A stretch of DNA of 34,166 bases from Gemmatimonadota bacterium (GCA_002724575.1 PBPC01000039.1:1-34166); one strand, 5' to 3'. Positions 24,545 to 32,924 are shown, counted from the first letter of the stretch. Program-made: numbers and translations. Notes: generated by a model not told the origin, from the sequence alone.

Positions 24545-25627
24545 ATGAAGGTGGGGATCATTGGGGCGAGCTTTGCACAAGCCGCATACTTGCCAGCGCT
24601 TTGCCACGTCAAAGGGGCAGATGTTGTCGCTTTGGCTTCCGCGCGGATGGAGAGTGCTCGGAGCGCAGCCTCGGAGTTCGAGATACCGCACGCATACGAT
24701 GATTGGGAGACGATGCTGGGGTCTCACGAATTCGATCTGGTATGCATCGCGACCCCGACGTTCCTCCACGAGCCCCAGACTCTTGCGGCCATCGAGACTG
24801 GAGCGCATGTGCTCTGCGAGAAACCCACTGCTATGGATGCCCACGAGGCGGCTCGAATGCTCGCAGCGGCAGAGGCAGCGGATCGGGTCCATATGATCGA
24901 CCACGAACTCCGCTTCAACCCCAACCGTGTCCGTATCGCTGAGATCATCTCCGAGGGGGCTTTGGGGGAGATCCGACACGTGAACATCTCTAACATCGGG
25001 AAGAGCTGGGCAGACCCTAACAGCCGTCCGAAGGGAGATTGGTGGAGCCTGGCGGAGAAGGGAGGCGGACGACTGGGTGCTAACGGGAGTCACCAGGTGG
25101 ACCTTATACGCTGGTGGCTAGGGGAGGTGAAGTGGGTGAGTGGGGCAGCGCCGGTCATGGTACCAGACCGACTGGATCCGGGTACTGGCGAACGCTGGAC
25201 CGCGACTGCAGACGATGTGGCGTTTTTTACCGCTGAGATGGTATCCGGGGCCGTGGCTCAGGTCTTCATGTCCGGAGTCGCCGCCCACGATATGGGGAAC
25301 GCGACACAAATATTCGGCTCTCGAGGCACCATCAGCCTCTCCAACGACGATGAAAGACTTCTCTTTGCACCCGAGGGAGAGGCCTTCCGAGATATCACCG
25401 TCACCGATCCCAACGCGAATCTTCCTAGGATGAACACTGGTATCTGGAACGTCTCTGTTGTAGCCCTCATGCAGGAGCTTGCTTCTGCCATCCAAAACGA
25501 GAGAAAACCCAATCAGGGTGCCACGTTCGCCGATGGGTTGGCAAATCAAATGGTGCTGGATGCCGTGAAGATCTCCAGTACTGAGCGACGTTGGGTCCGC
25601 CCAGAAGAGACTCTTGTTGGTTCTTGA
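24545..25627 (+). CDS. Gfo/Idh/MocA-family oxidoreductase (second)
   Basis: The protein has 360 residues: VGIIGASFAQAAYLPAL Rossmann start, VALASARMESARSAASEF, VCIATPTFLHEPQTLAAIETGAHVLCEKPTAMDAHEA with the EKP lysine near 93, then MIDHELRFNPNRVRIAEII, and RLGANGSHQVDLIRWWLGEV with the catalytic-region His in the C-terminal domain. The family uses NAD(P) on sugars, inositols or related compounds. A G-rich stretch (GAGGGGGGG, 24533-24541) just before the ATG acts as the binding site. The end overlaps the next gene by 14 bp. Its place between the permease and the SDR makes it part of the same degradative route. It differs clearly from the 20006-21019 copy. Confidence 0.9.
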   Translation: MKVGIIGASFAQAAYLPALCHVKGADVVALASARMESARSAASEFEIPHAYDDWETMLGSHEFDLVCIATPTFLHEPQTLAAIETGAHVLCEKPTAMDAHEAARMLAAAEAADRVHMIDHELRFNPNRVRIAEIISEGALGEIRHVNISNIGKSWADPNSRPKGDWWSLAEKGGGRLGANGSHQVDLIRWWLGEVKWVSGAAPVMVPDRLDPGTGERWTATADDVAFFTAEMVSGAVAQVFMSGVAAHDMGNATQIFGSRGTISLSNDDERLLFAPEGEAFRDITVTDPNANLPRMNTGIWNVSVVALMQELASAIQNERKPNQGATFADGLANQMVLDAVKISSTERRWVRPEETLVGS

Positions 25628-26324
25628 GGGGCAGACGGTCCTGATCACCGGCGCAGCCCGGGGGTTGGGGTCCGCCATCGCCCGGCACCTACACGGGTTG
25701 GGTGCGCGATTAATCCTACTCGACTGGGATGAGGAAGGGTTGGCTGAGACATTGATAGCCTGCCCGGGAGCCACTTCTACTGTGGTTGACCTCGCTGATG
25801 CTGGAGCCACTGAGCGGGCTATCGCTGAAGTAGTGACCAGTCCTGTGGATACCCTAATCCACAATGCTGCGGTACTCCGGGTAGAGCCTTTGGGCGCAGT
25901 GAGCCTCGAGACATTTCAAGCGACTCTCAATGTGGGAATCCAGGCGGCCTTCCAGCTGACGGAGGCGGTCTGGTCGGGGATGAAAGAACGGGGTGGTGCG
26001 CTCGTATTCGTCTCCTCAAGATCTGGTGTCGAAGGATTCGCAGGCGAGACAGCTTACTGCGCTGGAAAGCATGCGCTGGAAGGCTTCTCGAAGTGTCTGG
26101 CCCTTGAGGGGGCTCCCCATGGGATTCTGTCCGTAACTATCACACCGGGGATGTATATGCACACGCCTATGTCTGAGACCACGTACCCCCCGGAACTCCG
26201 TGAGAAATGGGTCGATCCCATTCTTCTCGCGCCGGCGTTCTCCTACCTCGCTACCCGTCCCATGCAACTGTCCGGTCAACGCCTGAACGCATGGGATCTC
26301 TCCCAAGAGCAACCCTCACTGTGA
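25614..26324 (+). CDS. Short-chain dehydrogenase/reductase (classical SDR)
   Basis: The 236-residue protein has the cofactor motif TGAARGLGSAIA (TGxxxGxG) near residue 13, LDWD at the NAD(P)-ribose strand, IHNAAVL (NNAG equivalent), VFVSSRSGVEGF with the catalytic Ser near 133-135, and YCAGK (YxxxK). The start is TTG 25614 or the TTG one codon later, overlapping the previous gene by 14 bp; only a weak AGAAGAG precedes it. The C-terminus is a little shorter than in most family members (ending LNAWDLSQEQPSL). It probably oxidises a secondary alcohol made earlier in the pathway. The M20 gene starts 2 bp after its stop. Confidence 0.88.
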   Translation: MLVLEGQTVLITGAARGLGSAIARHLHGLGARLILLDWDEEGLAETLIACPGATSTVVDLADAGATERAIAEVVTSPVDTLIHNAAVLRVEPLGAVSLETFQATLNVGIQAAFQLTEAVWSGMKERGGALVFVSSRSGVEGFAGETAYCAGKHALEGFSKCLALEGAPHGILSVTITPGMYMHTPMSETTYPPELREKWVDPILLAPAFSYLATRPMQLSGQRLNAWDLSQEQPSL

Positions 26325-26326
26325 CT

Positions 26327-27682
26327 ATGCAACCCATCTACGACTGGATCGATGCTCACGCCGAGGAGTGTGTCCGGGATTTACAGCACCTGGTCCGGCA
26401 GCCATCGATTTCTGCTACGGGGGTGGGACTGAGGGAATGCGCTGCTTTGGTCCGAGACATGATGCACGAAGACGGGCTTCCGGCCGACTTTCACGAGCTA
26501 GAACAGGGACCTCCAGTGGTCTTTGGGCACCTGGAAGCGAGGAAGCCGGCGAAGACTATGCTGTGCTACTCCCACTACGACGTTCAACCTCCTGAGCCGC
26601 TAGAGGAATGGAGCCACGGTGGTCCTTGGTCTGCAGACATTGTGGATGGAGTCCTTTACGGGAGGGGATCTACAGACAACAAGTCAGGGGTGCTCGCCTT
26701 CAACAAGGCCGCCAAAGCATTCCTGCAAGTCCGGGGCGAGGTACCAGTGAACCTCAAGTTCCTCATTGAGGGCGAGGAAGAGATCGGCTCACCGAACTTG
26801 GCCGGTTGGGCAGCCCGAAACAAAGATCTCTTGGCGGCAGACGGGATGCACTGCTTGGATGGACCCATGGAGACAGGGACAGCGGTTCCGGACGTCTCAT
26901 TGGGTCTCAAGTCTGTGCTCTTGGTGGAACTCATAGCTCGTGGAGCGAAGACGGATGTACACTCCCTCAACTTCCCACTGGTGGAATCACCGGTATGGGA
27001 ACTCATCTGGGCTCTAAACACTATCCTCGGTCGGGATCGTCGGATTCTCATAGAGGATTGGGAGGAGGGGCTCTGGCAACTTGGTCCTGACGACGAAACT
27101 CAACTGACTGATAAGGCTGACCGGGTGGACCTTGAGGCCTTAAAGGAGGAGTGGGGAATCTCTGAGTTCGCCCTCAGGAGGGATGGGGTAGACGCGATCC
27201 GTGCCCGCACTTACGAACCTACGGCCAATATCCAGGGGATGATTGCCGGATATACCGGCCCTGGTAGTAAAACCATCATCCCCAACGAGGCTAGGGTTCG
27301 GATGGACTTCAGATTGATTCCCAATATTCAGCCAGCGGACGCAATCCAAAAGCTCAAGGACCACCTGGAAAAGCACGGCTTCGGCCATATAGAAGTCAAA
27401 GCCTTCGATGGTGCTGAGCCACCCTACAAGATTTCGGTGAAGGAGGACATCAGTCAGGCGATCATCGCAGCTGCTTCTGAGGTCTATGGCGATCTCCCCG
27501 TGGTGAATGGGGTCTCGGCCGAGGGAGCAATCCTGCGCCACGTTTGGATCCCCTGTGTCCTGACCGGCTTTGCTAACCCCGGGGCGAATCTCCATGCTCC
27601 AGACGAGAACATCCATCTGGACAAGTACATCCAGGGAATCAAGTATGCGGCGGCCATCATGGAGCACTTCGGCAGAGCCTAG
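26327..27682 (+). CDS. M20-family metallodipeptidase
   Basis: This two-zinc peptidase has 451 residues from ATG 26327, two bases after the SDR stop. The metal set is clear: H83xD85 in YSHYDVQPPEP, D117 in YGRGSTDNKSG, the catalytic and ligand Glu pair in IEGEEEIGS (150-152), a later Asp (CLDGP, near 178) and the final His in NLHAPDE. The dimerisation domain sits around 200-320. YSHYDVQPP is typical of the carnosinase/dipeptidase branch of M20 and not of allantoate amidohydrolase, which has a different motif around HxD. It is the last gene of the right operon and probably splits dipeptides delivered by the importer. A long upstream extension of the frame (to 26207) lies inside the SDR gene and is not used. 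Confidence 0.92.
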   Translation: MQPIYDWIDAHAEECVRDLQHLVRQPSISATGVGLRECAALVRDMMHEDGLPADFHELEQGPPVVFGHLEARKPAKTMLCYSHYDVQPPEPLEEWSHGGPWSADIVDGVLYGRGSTDNKSGVLAFNKAAKAFLQVRGEVPVNLKFLIEGEEEIGSPNLAGWAARNKDLLAADGMHCLDGPMETGTAVPDVSLGLKSVLLVELIARGAKTDVHSLNFPLVESPVWELIWALNTILGRDRRILIEDWEEGLWQLGPDDETQLTDKADRVDLEALKEEWGISEFALRRDGVDAIRARTYEPTANIQGMIAGYTGPGSKTIIPNEARVRMDFRLIPNIQPADAIQKLKDHLEKHGFGHIEVKAFDGAEPPYKISVKEDISQAIIAAASEVYGDLPVVNGVSAEGAILRHVWIPCVLTGFANPGANLHAPDENIHLDKYIQGIKYAAAIMEHFGRA

Positions 27683-27689
27683 GCACCAA

Positions 27690-27760
27690 CCCCTGCCGAC
27701 ACTGTTTTGCACGCACAGTGTAGTGCTCTGACTAAGTTGCGGATCTTCTCAGGGCAGGGG
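27690..27760. repeat. Nested inverted repeats after the right operon
   Basis: An outer perfect 8-bp pair, CCCCTGCC (27690-27697) with GGCAGGGG (27753-27760), encloses an inner perfect 6-bp hairpin, ACACTG (27699-27704) with CAGTGT (27716-27721). It begins 8 bp after the M20 stop and ends 45 bp before the serine hydrolase start. No T-run follows, so a factor-independent terminator is not clearly shown. It could end the operon transcript or serve as a leader structure or operator for the next gene. Confidence 0.4.
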
Positions 27761-27805
27761 CATGTTTCGAGTCAGCCTTACCGGACTTTGCAGAGGATCA
27801 TCCGA

Positions 27806-29293
27806 ATGAAGAAAGCCCTGTTATTCGCTCTCGTTCTTCTCACGCCCCTGACAGCAGTTGCCCAATCGGTCGCAGACGACGCACACGTTGCTGAGGCTCT
27901 GGAGATCGCAGAAATCTGGTTGGACGCGCAGAAGGACTATGAGAGATTGCCATCCGTTGCCGCCGCAATCGTACACGACCAGGAGCTCGTTTGGAGCGGT
28001 GCCGTTGGTATGGCCGACATCGATGCCGGCCGGTCGGCTACATCAAGCACGCTGTATTCGATCTGCTCGATCTCCAAGCTCTTCACGAGTGTAGCGGTCA
28101 TGCAGCTCAGGGACGAAGGGCATCTCGATTTGCGCGATCCAGTCCAAAAGCACCTGCCGTTTTATGACCTAGAGCAGCAGTATGACGAGTCGACACCCGT
28201 GACCGTGGAAGGGCTACTCACGCACTCGGCAGGTCTGCCTCGCGAGTCGGACCATCCGTATTGGAGTGGACCGGAATACCCGTTCCCGACGAAAGACGAG
28301 GTCATCGCTCGACTTAGTGACCAGGAGACTCTTCATCCGTCGCGCACCGAATATCAATATTCAAACCTTGGGTTGTCGCTGGCTGGCTATATCGTAGAAG
28401 AAGTGTCCGGGACGCCCTACGATCAGTACATCAAGAGCCACATACTTGGGCCGCTCGGTATGAATGACACCTATTCGGAGATGCCGAGGCAACACATTGG
28501 TGGCCAACTAGCCATGGGGTACACAGCAGTCACCCGTCAGGGTGGTCGAAATGAAGTCCCCTTCTTTGAGGCAAAGGGTATCTCAGCGGCTGCCGGGTAC
28601 GCTGCTAGCGTCGATGACCTCGCGAAGTTCGCGATGTGGCAATTTCGTTTACGGGGCGACGCCGAAGAGATACTACACGCGTACACACTTGCTGAGATGC
28701 AGCGCGTGCACTTTGCACGGCCGGGTTCGAACACGATGAGGGGGCTGGGCTTCCAAGTCTCGGCCAGAGACGGAGAGACGTTCGTTGGCCACGGGGGGAG
28801 CTGCCCTGGCTTCCGCACGACGCTTTCTTTACAGAATGACAGCAAGATCGCTACGGTCGCGATGGTCAATGCGATGGTCAATGCAGGGAAATACTCGACC
28901 GGCGTCTATAACCTCGTCGCCGACGCCATCAAGAGTGCCACAGCCGAGCCCGACGAGCACCCGGTGACGGCTGATGTGAACAATAACGGTGGAGATGGGC
29001 AATCGAACCACAACATTCAGGTGGACCCAACGCGCTACATGGGGACCTATACTGGTGGCCTCGGTGGCTCCGAGACGGTGGTGGTCCAGTGGAAAGGTGG
29101 AATTGCCACTTTGAGTCTACCCACGGACAACCCTCGCCAGTCGCTCAGCGAACTCACGCATGTCGAAGGCGACACCTTCCGTCGTCGTGGCAACGATGGG
29201 GAACCGGGAACTGAGGTCATCTTTGAGACTGACGACCAGGGTCGTGTGTTCAGGATGCGTACCCCGCTCAACTATAGGACGCGCGTGAACTAA
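27806..29293 (+). CDS. Secreted serine hydrolase of the beta-lactamase/PBP fold
   Basis: The 495 residues begin with a signal peptide (MKKALLFALVLLTPLTAVAQ, probable cleavage after AVA or AVAQ). The catalytic domain has SxxK as SISK (88-91), YSN as the second motif (EYQYSNLGLS), and HGG (VGHGGSCPGF) in place of KTG. These are typical of esterase or D-aminopeptidase-like class C members (family S12) more than of resistance beta-lactamases. A C-terminal beta-rich region after about residue 400 (MGTYTGGLGGSE...) resembles the lipocalin-like extension of the family, joined by an Asn/Gly-rich linker (VNNNGGDGQSN). ATG 27806 has GAGG eight to nine bases upstream. The 123-bp gap before it suggests its own transcription unit. 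Likely periplasmic; substrate unknown. Confidence 0.88.
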   Translation: MKKALLFALVLLTPLTAVAQSVADDAHVAEALEIAEIWLDAQKDYERLPSVAAAIVHDQELVWSGAVGMADIDAGRSATSSTLYSICSISKLFTSVAVMQLRDEGHLDLRDPVQKHLPFYDLEQQYDESTPVTVEGLLTHSAGLPRESDHPYWSGPEYPFPTKDEVIARLSDQETLHPSRTEYQYSNLGLSLAGYIVEEVSGTPYDQYIKSHILGPLGMNDTYSEMPRQHIGGQLAMGYTAVTRQGGRNEVPFFEAKGISAAAGYAASVDDLAKFAMWQFRLRGDAEEILHAYTLAEMQRVHFARPGSNTMRGLGFQVSARDGETFVGHGGSCPGFRTTLSLQNDSKIATVAMVNAMVNAGKYSTGVYNLVADAIKSATAEPDEHPVTADVNNNGGDGQSNHNIQVDPTRYMGTYTGGLGGSETVVVQWKGGIATLSLPTDNPRQSLSELTHVEGDTFRRRGNDGEPGTEVIFETDDQGRVFRMRTPLNYRTRVN

Positions 29294-29301
29294 AGCGACT
29301 T

Positions 29302-29329
29302 TAGGGTCTGCCGGTACAGCCGGCCCCTA
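29302..29329. repeat. Bulged hairpin between serine hydrolase and CehA/McbA genes
   Basis: GCCGG (29310-29314) pairs with CCGGC (29320-29324) around TACAG, and the flanking TAGGG (29302-29306) pairs with CCCTA (29325-29329) across a TCT bulge, giving ten pairs in all. It fills most of the 48-bp gap and ends 12 bp before the next ATG. It lacks a T-run and may shield or regulate the start of the downstream gene. Confidence 0.4.
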
Positions 29330-29341
29330 GGTTCCAACTCT

Positions 29342-31759
29342 ATGCGAATTAGATTTCCTCTCGCTATTGTGGCTTGGATGCTTGCTGCTTCAGCTGCCAA
29401 TGGCCAAATACCTCGGTACGGGCTGTCCACTCGCGTAGAGTTGCACATGCTTCCAGCAGTCACGAGTGGGCCACTTGATCCGAGTTGGCATCCCGATGGA
29501 TCGGCTTTGGCCTACTCAATGCGCGGTGATATCTGGATTCAGAGGATCGGTACGGATCACGCTCAAGCCATTACCCAAGGTCCCGGCTACCATTTCGAGC
29601 CGGCCTGGAGTCCTGACGGAGAGTGGCTCGCGCTGGTTGTAGACACGGACGGGCAACTCGACATCGCTGTTGTGAGGTCCGATGGCTCAGGGTTCAGGCG
29701 TCTGACCTCTGATTTCTCGGTAGATGTTCAGCCCGCTTGGAGTCCAGACGGGAGATTCATCGTGTTTGCTTCAGCCCAGGACCGGGATTTCGACATCCTC
29801 CGGTACGAAATGGGGACGGGGGCTATTAGTACTCTTGTGGGTGGCCGAGGGAACCAGTTCCAGCCGGCACTCTCGCCCGACGGATTGGCCCTTGCTTTTG
29901 TCGCGGGCGTGCCGGGCCGTCTGGGAAGTGGAGGCTTATGGACGATGCCGATCGGGGGTGGTGAGCCCACACTGGTACACTATGAGGAGACAAGCTATCG
30001 AGCGGCTCCTACCTGGGTTCCGGACGGGTCCGCTCTGGTATTTGCTTCCGACGCGGCGGGCTCTTACGACCTGGCGACCGTTCCATCAGAGGGGGGCAAC
30101 CGAGTTCGCCTGACCACTGAACACCTCGATGAATTCGCCCCGACGGTGAGTCCGGACGGCAGCTTGGTGGCATTCGTGGGGAATCAGGACGGACCGACCG
30201 CCCTTTGGGTGACCTCCCGATTGGGTGGAAGGAGTGAGGCATGGCAACCGATTACGCCAACGCGACTATCGCCGCTCTACGAGACAGCGACTCTGCGCGG
30301 ACGGGTTCTAGGACCCGATGGCAACATAGTGCCGGCTCGGATCCAAATCTTGGGATCTGACGGACGCGGTTACGTGCCGGCCGATGCATTTCACAGAGTT
30401 AGCCCAGCCAACGAGATTCACTACTTCCATTCGACAGGTGAGTTCGAAGTCATTGTTCCAGCGGGAGACGTCAGAGTCGAGTCCTTGCGCGGCTTCGAGT
30501 GGATTCCGGCTGACGAGACTATCTCTGTACCTGCAGATCGAACCGCAACAGTTGAGCTTCGGATGGAACGACTCTCTGATCCAAGTCAATCGAATTGGGT
30601 ATCGGGTGATACGCACGTCCACGACCTGCACGAGGGACGCTACGGGCTGAGCCAACAAGAGTTCTTTGATCAGCTTCGGGCTGACGATCTACACATAACA
30701 AATGATCTAATCCACATGGATGGAACCAAGATCATGGGCCGATGGGGTGACCTGACGGGAGAGGACTACTCTGGGTCTGCCGATGGCTATGTTCTCCGCT
30801 ACAATCAGGAATTTCGCGGGTCACTTGGCCATGTTGGCTTACTCGGAGTAAACGAGTTCATCATGCCGCTCATCGGCGGTACTTCCGGCTCACCTTATCC
30901 CGCTGACGGCTTGAAGCTTATGTACCTCGACAGTATCCGTGCCCTTGGGGGAATAGGTGGCTTCATGCATCCCTATACCGCGGGCAGCGGGACCACTGGT
31001 ACCCCGGAGTGGGCCGCGCAGTCTGACATCCCAATCCATACAATTCTCGGGCGCGGAGATTTCTACGATATAGTTTCCATCGCGTCAGATGAACTGGCCA
31101 GCGCAGACATGTACTACCACATGCTCAACGTAGGAGTTCGGCTGCCGGTCACCGGAGGTACCGACAATTTCTCTAATGTCTGGCGGGATCCTTCGGGTGG
31201 AACAGCACGTACATACGCTCGGCTGGATGGTCCGATTAGCTGGCGCACATGGATTGAGGCCGTCAGAGCAGGACGCACGATTGCGACGAATGGGCCGCTA
31301 CTGTTTGCTAAAGTGGATGGACAGGAGCCTGGCTCAGAACTCAGCAGCCGCAACTCCGTAACTGTAGAAGTGGACCTTGCTACAATCGCGCCGGTAGAGG
31401 TGATCGAGATTATCGTGGACGGGGAAGTAGCACGTACGATCTCTGTAAGGGAAGGGCAACAGCAGTTGAATATGCAGGAATCGATCCCTGTGGAAGGTTC
31501 CCGCTGGGTTGCAGTGCGAGCTCGTGGCGGTAAAGCACGCTATTCGGGGGACAGTTACACATTCGCGCACACCACACCGGTTTACTTCACCGACGCCCCG
31601 CCCAACGGTGCATCAAGAGCATCTGCTGATTTCTTGGCTGCAGTGATTGGGGAAATATGGCGGCGGGTAGACCAAAGAGACGCGTGGCTTATACCTGACG
31701 ATCGTGAGGTGTACCGGCGTCATCTAGACGATGCCTTGGCTCGATTAGCTCTAAACTAG
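29342..31759 (+). CDS. Secreted PD40 beta-propeller fused to CehA/McbA-type metallohydrolase
   Basis: The 805 residues start with a signal peptide (about 1-22, ending ANGQ). Six TolB-like PD40 repeats follow, each with a (S/H/V)PDG core: PSWHPDG, PAWSPDG twice, PALSPDG, PTWVPDG, PTVSPDG (about 45-290). A carboxypeptidase-regulatory-like beta domain (about 315-410; LRGRVLGPDGNIVPARIQI) precedes the PHP-type CehA/McbA hydrolase domain, with GDTHVHDLHEG near 421-431 supplying the first ligands, then HITNDLIHMDG, GGFMHPYTAG and TGGTDNFSN. The family includes carbaryl hydrolase CehA and a microcin B17-associated protein, but most members are uncharacterised. Here a surface or periplasmic role binding a polymer by the propeller and hydrolysing an ester, amide or phosphate is plausible. 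The 48-bp gap suggests co-transcription with the serine hydrolase gene. Confidence 0.82.
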   Translation: MRIRFPLAIVAWMLAASAANGQIPRYGLSTRVELHMLPAVTSGPLDPSWHPDGSALAYSMRGDIWIQRIGTDHAQAITQGPGYHFEPAWSPDGEWLALVVDTDGQLDIAVVRSDGSGFRRLTSDFSVDVQPAWSPDGRFIVFASAQDRDFDILRYEMGTGAISTLVGGRGNQFQPALSPDGLALAFVAGVPGRLGSGGLWTMPIGGGEPTLVHYEETSYRAAPTWVPDGSALVFASDAAGSYDLATVPSEGGNRVRLTTEHLDEFAPTVSPDGSLVAFVGNQDGPTALWVTSRLGGRSEAWQPITPTRLSPLYETATLRGRVLGPDGNIVPARIQILGSDGRGYVPADAFHRVSPANEIHYFHSTGEFEVIVPAGDVRVESLRGFEWIPADETISVPADRTATVELRMERLSDPSQSNWVSGDTHVHDLHEGRYGLSQQEFFDQLRADDLHITNDLIHMDGTKIMGRWGDLTGEDYSGSADGYVLRYNQEFRGSLGHVGLLGVNEFIMPLIGGTSGSPYPADGLKLMYLDSIRALGGIGGFMHPYTAGSGTTGTPEWAAQSDIPIHTILGRGDFYDIVSIASDELASADMYYHMLNVGVRLPVTGGTDNFSNVWRDPSGGTARTYARLDGPISWRTWIEAVRAGRTIATNGPLLFAKVDGQEPGSELSSRNSVTVEVDLATIAPVEVIEIIVDGEVARTISVREGQQQLNMQESIPVEGSRWVAVRARGGKARYSGDSYTFAHTTPVYFTDAPPNGASRASADFLAAVIGEIWRRVDQRDAWLIPDDREVYRRHLDDALARLALN

Positions 31760-31833
31760 TCCCAGAAGAAGTAAACTTAATACTGGCATAGAGTTATGAG
31801 ATTATGGGATGATCTATTGATCCTCATTATCTA

Positions 31834-31863
31834 TTGACATCGGTTGATCCCAGACTGCAGTAT
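31834..31863 (+). promoter_or_regulatory. Possible promoter for the His-rich protein gene
   Basis: A perfect TTGACA (31834-31839) is followed after 18 bases by CAGTAT (31858-31863), a poor -10 match. It lies in the AT-rich 174-bp gap before the gene starting at 31934. The -35 agreement could be chance, and the sigma factor rules of this organism are not known. Confidence 0.25.
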
Positions 31864-31933
31864 TGGAGAGCTTAAACACCAGTTCGATATTGAACTTTAG
31901 GCTGGACTACTCCCGCCACCTCGGAGGCATCGG

Positions 31934-32836
31934 ATGGCACGCACTACAGCAGTACTCAGCACTCTCTTGACCCTGGCTTGGGTGACCGCCCCTAGCGCAG
32001 CGCTAGCACAGATGCCTGGCCATGCGGACCAAGGACACAGCCATGCGGGTGAGGCTGTGAGCTGCACAACGCTTGGCTCGCCGCCGTGGATTGGATTGCC
32101 TGCCGTGGATCGAGAACAATTTGATGCACTTAGGGATGCGGTCGCAGGTCTAGAGACACCGGAAGCTGCTCGTGCTGCTGGATTCAATCCCGCACTGGGT
32201 GATATCCCCGGAATGGGCGTCCATTACGTGAACTCGGAGCGCAGCAGGGACGGTGTGCAACAGAATGCACCGGATCATCTATTGTTCGTTGAAATTGATG
32301 GTCGCGAGCGACTTGTGGGTGCTGCCTACGCCTTCGTTGATGTACCGGAAACTAAAGTGCCAATTCCATTCGAAAGCGAGCTTGCTAAATGGCATGATCA
32401 TCCTGAGTTCGCTGACGATGGTCAGACTCTGCACATGTTACACACCTGGTTTGTTCCATCGTCGAATGGTCCGTTTGCCGGTCTGAATTTCTTGCTTCCA
32501 TACCTCACTGCGGGTATCGCGCCACCGAGTTCATGCTGGATGGCGGATGAAGCGGACGCAGACCGGATTCGGAATGTCTCGTTTGCACTCGTGCCGCCTA
32601 GAGCGGGCTTCGGTCAGCCAACACCTCCGGCTACTGAGCCTTCTGAAGAGCGGGTCAAAATCCTTGCCGCCTTGGACTTTGCTGCCCGTGCCCTCGATCA
32701 TGATGCTTGGGTCGAAGCTGCGGATAGCTTTCTCGCTGATTTAAGTGAATCGGAGCGCATGAGGGTTGCACTCACATTACGTGCGTTAACGCAGGCCCAG
32801 ATGTCGTCAGCTGAACGTGGGGGTGACGGTAACTAG
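31934..32836 (+). CDS. Secreted His-rich protein of unknown function
   Basis: The 300-residue protein starts at ATG 31934 with GGAGG six bases upstream. It has a signal peptide ending SAALAQ, then a His-rich start to the mature chain (MPGHADQGHSHAGE) that could bind copper, zinc or nickel. The body shows repeated aromatic and His positions: PGMGVHYVN near 95, LLFVEIDGRERLVGAAYAF, KWHDHPEF, and HMLHTWFVPSSNGPFAGLNF near 175. That pattern recalls uncharacterised secreted proteins with a G-M-G-x-H-Y and H-x-W-x-x-x-x-N/S-N-G-x-F-A signature. A helical tail (ILAALDFAARALDHDAWVEAADSFLADL) closes the protein. I do not know its function. A gap of 113 bp separates it from the TonB receptor. Confidence 0.78.
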   Translation: MARTTAVLSTLLTLAWVTAPSAALAQMPGHADQGHSHAGEAVSCTTLGSPPWIGLPAVDREQFDALRDAVAGLETPEAARAAGFNPALGDIPGMGVHYVNSERSRDGVQQNAPDHLLFVEIDGRERLVGAAYAFVDVPETKVPIPFESELAKWHDHPEFADDGQTLHMLHTWFVPSSNGPFAGLNFLLPYLTAGIAPPSSCWMADEADADRIRNVSFALVPPRAGFGQPTPPATEPSEERVKILAALDFAARALDHDAWVEAADSFLADLSESERMRVALTLRALTQAQMSSAERGGDGN

Positions 32837-32875
32837 GTTGCACAGCCCAAGCTATTAAAATTATCTTTCATCTCT

Positions 32876-32924
32876 GCACTGCGGTCCACATGGATTTCAG
32901 TGCGTTCTAGTTCGAAGTACTTCG
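32876..32924. repeat. Inverted repeat and palindrome upstream of the TonB receptor gene
   Basis: GCACTG (32876-32881) pairs with CAGTGC (32898-32903) across 16 bases, and a perfect 12-bp palindrome CGAAGTACTTCG lies at 32913-32924, 25 bp before the ATG. Such a symmetric site could be an operator, but nothing else identifies a regulator. Confidence 0.28.

Noticed and set aside
24473-25093. 206-residue open frame on the minus strand
   Set aside because: It lies opposite the second Gfo/Idh/MocA gene, which has clear family motifs, and its own translation is low-complexity with no recognisable domain.
26327-27682. Allantoate amidohydrolase (AllC) to complete an allantoin pathway
   Set aside because: The HxD segment and the EGEEEIGS region follow the dipeptidase branch of M20, so I named it a dipeptidase and left the pathway incomplete.
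27140-27712. 190-residue open frame on the minus strand
   Set aside because: It is a shadow of the M20 gene, which has all expected metal ligands.
27806-29293. Antibiotic-resistance beta-lactamase
   Set aside because: The third motif is HGG and not KTG, and there is a long C-terminal beta-rich extension, as in S12 esterase or peptidase-type proteins.
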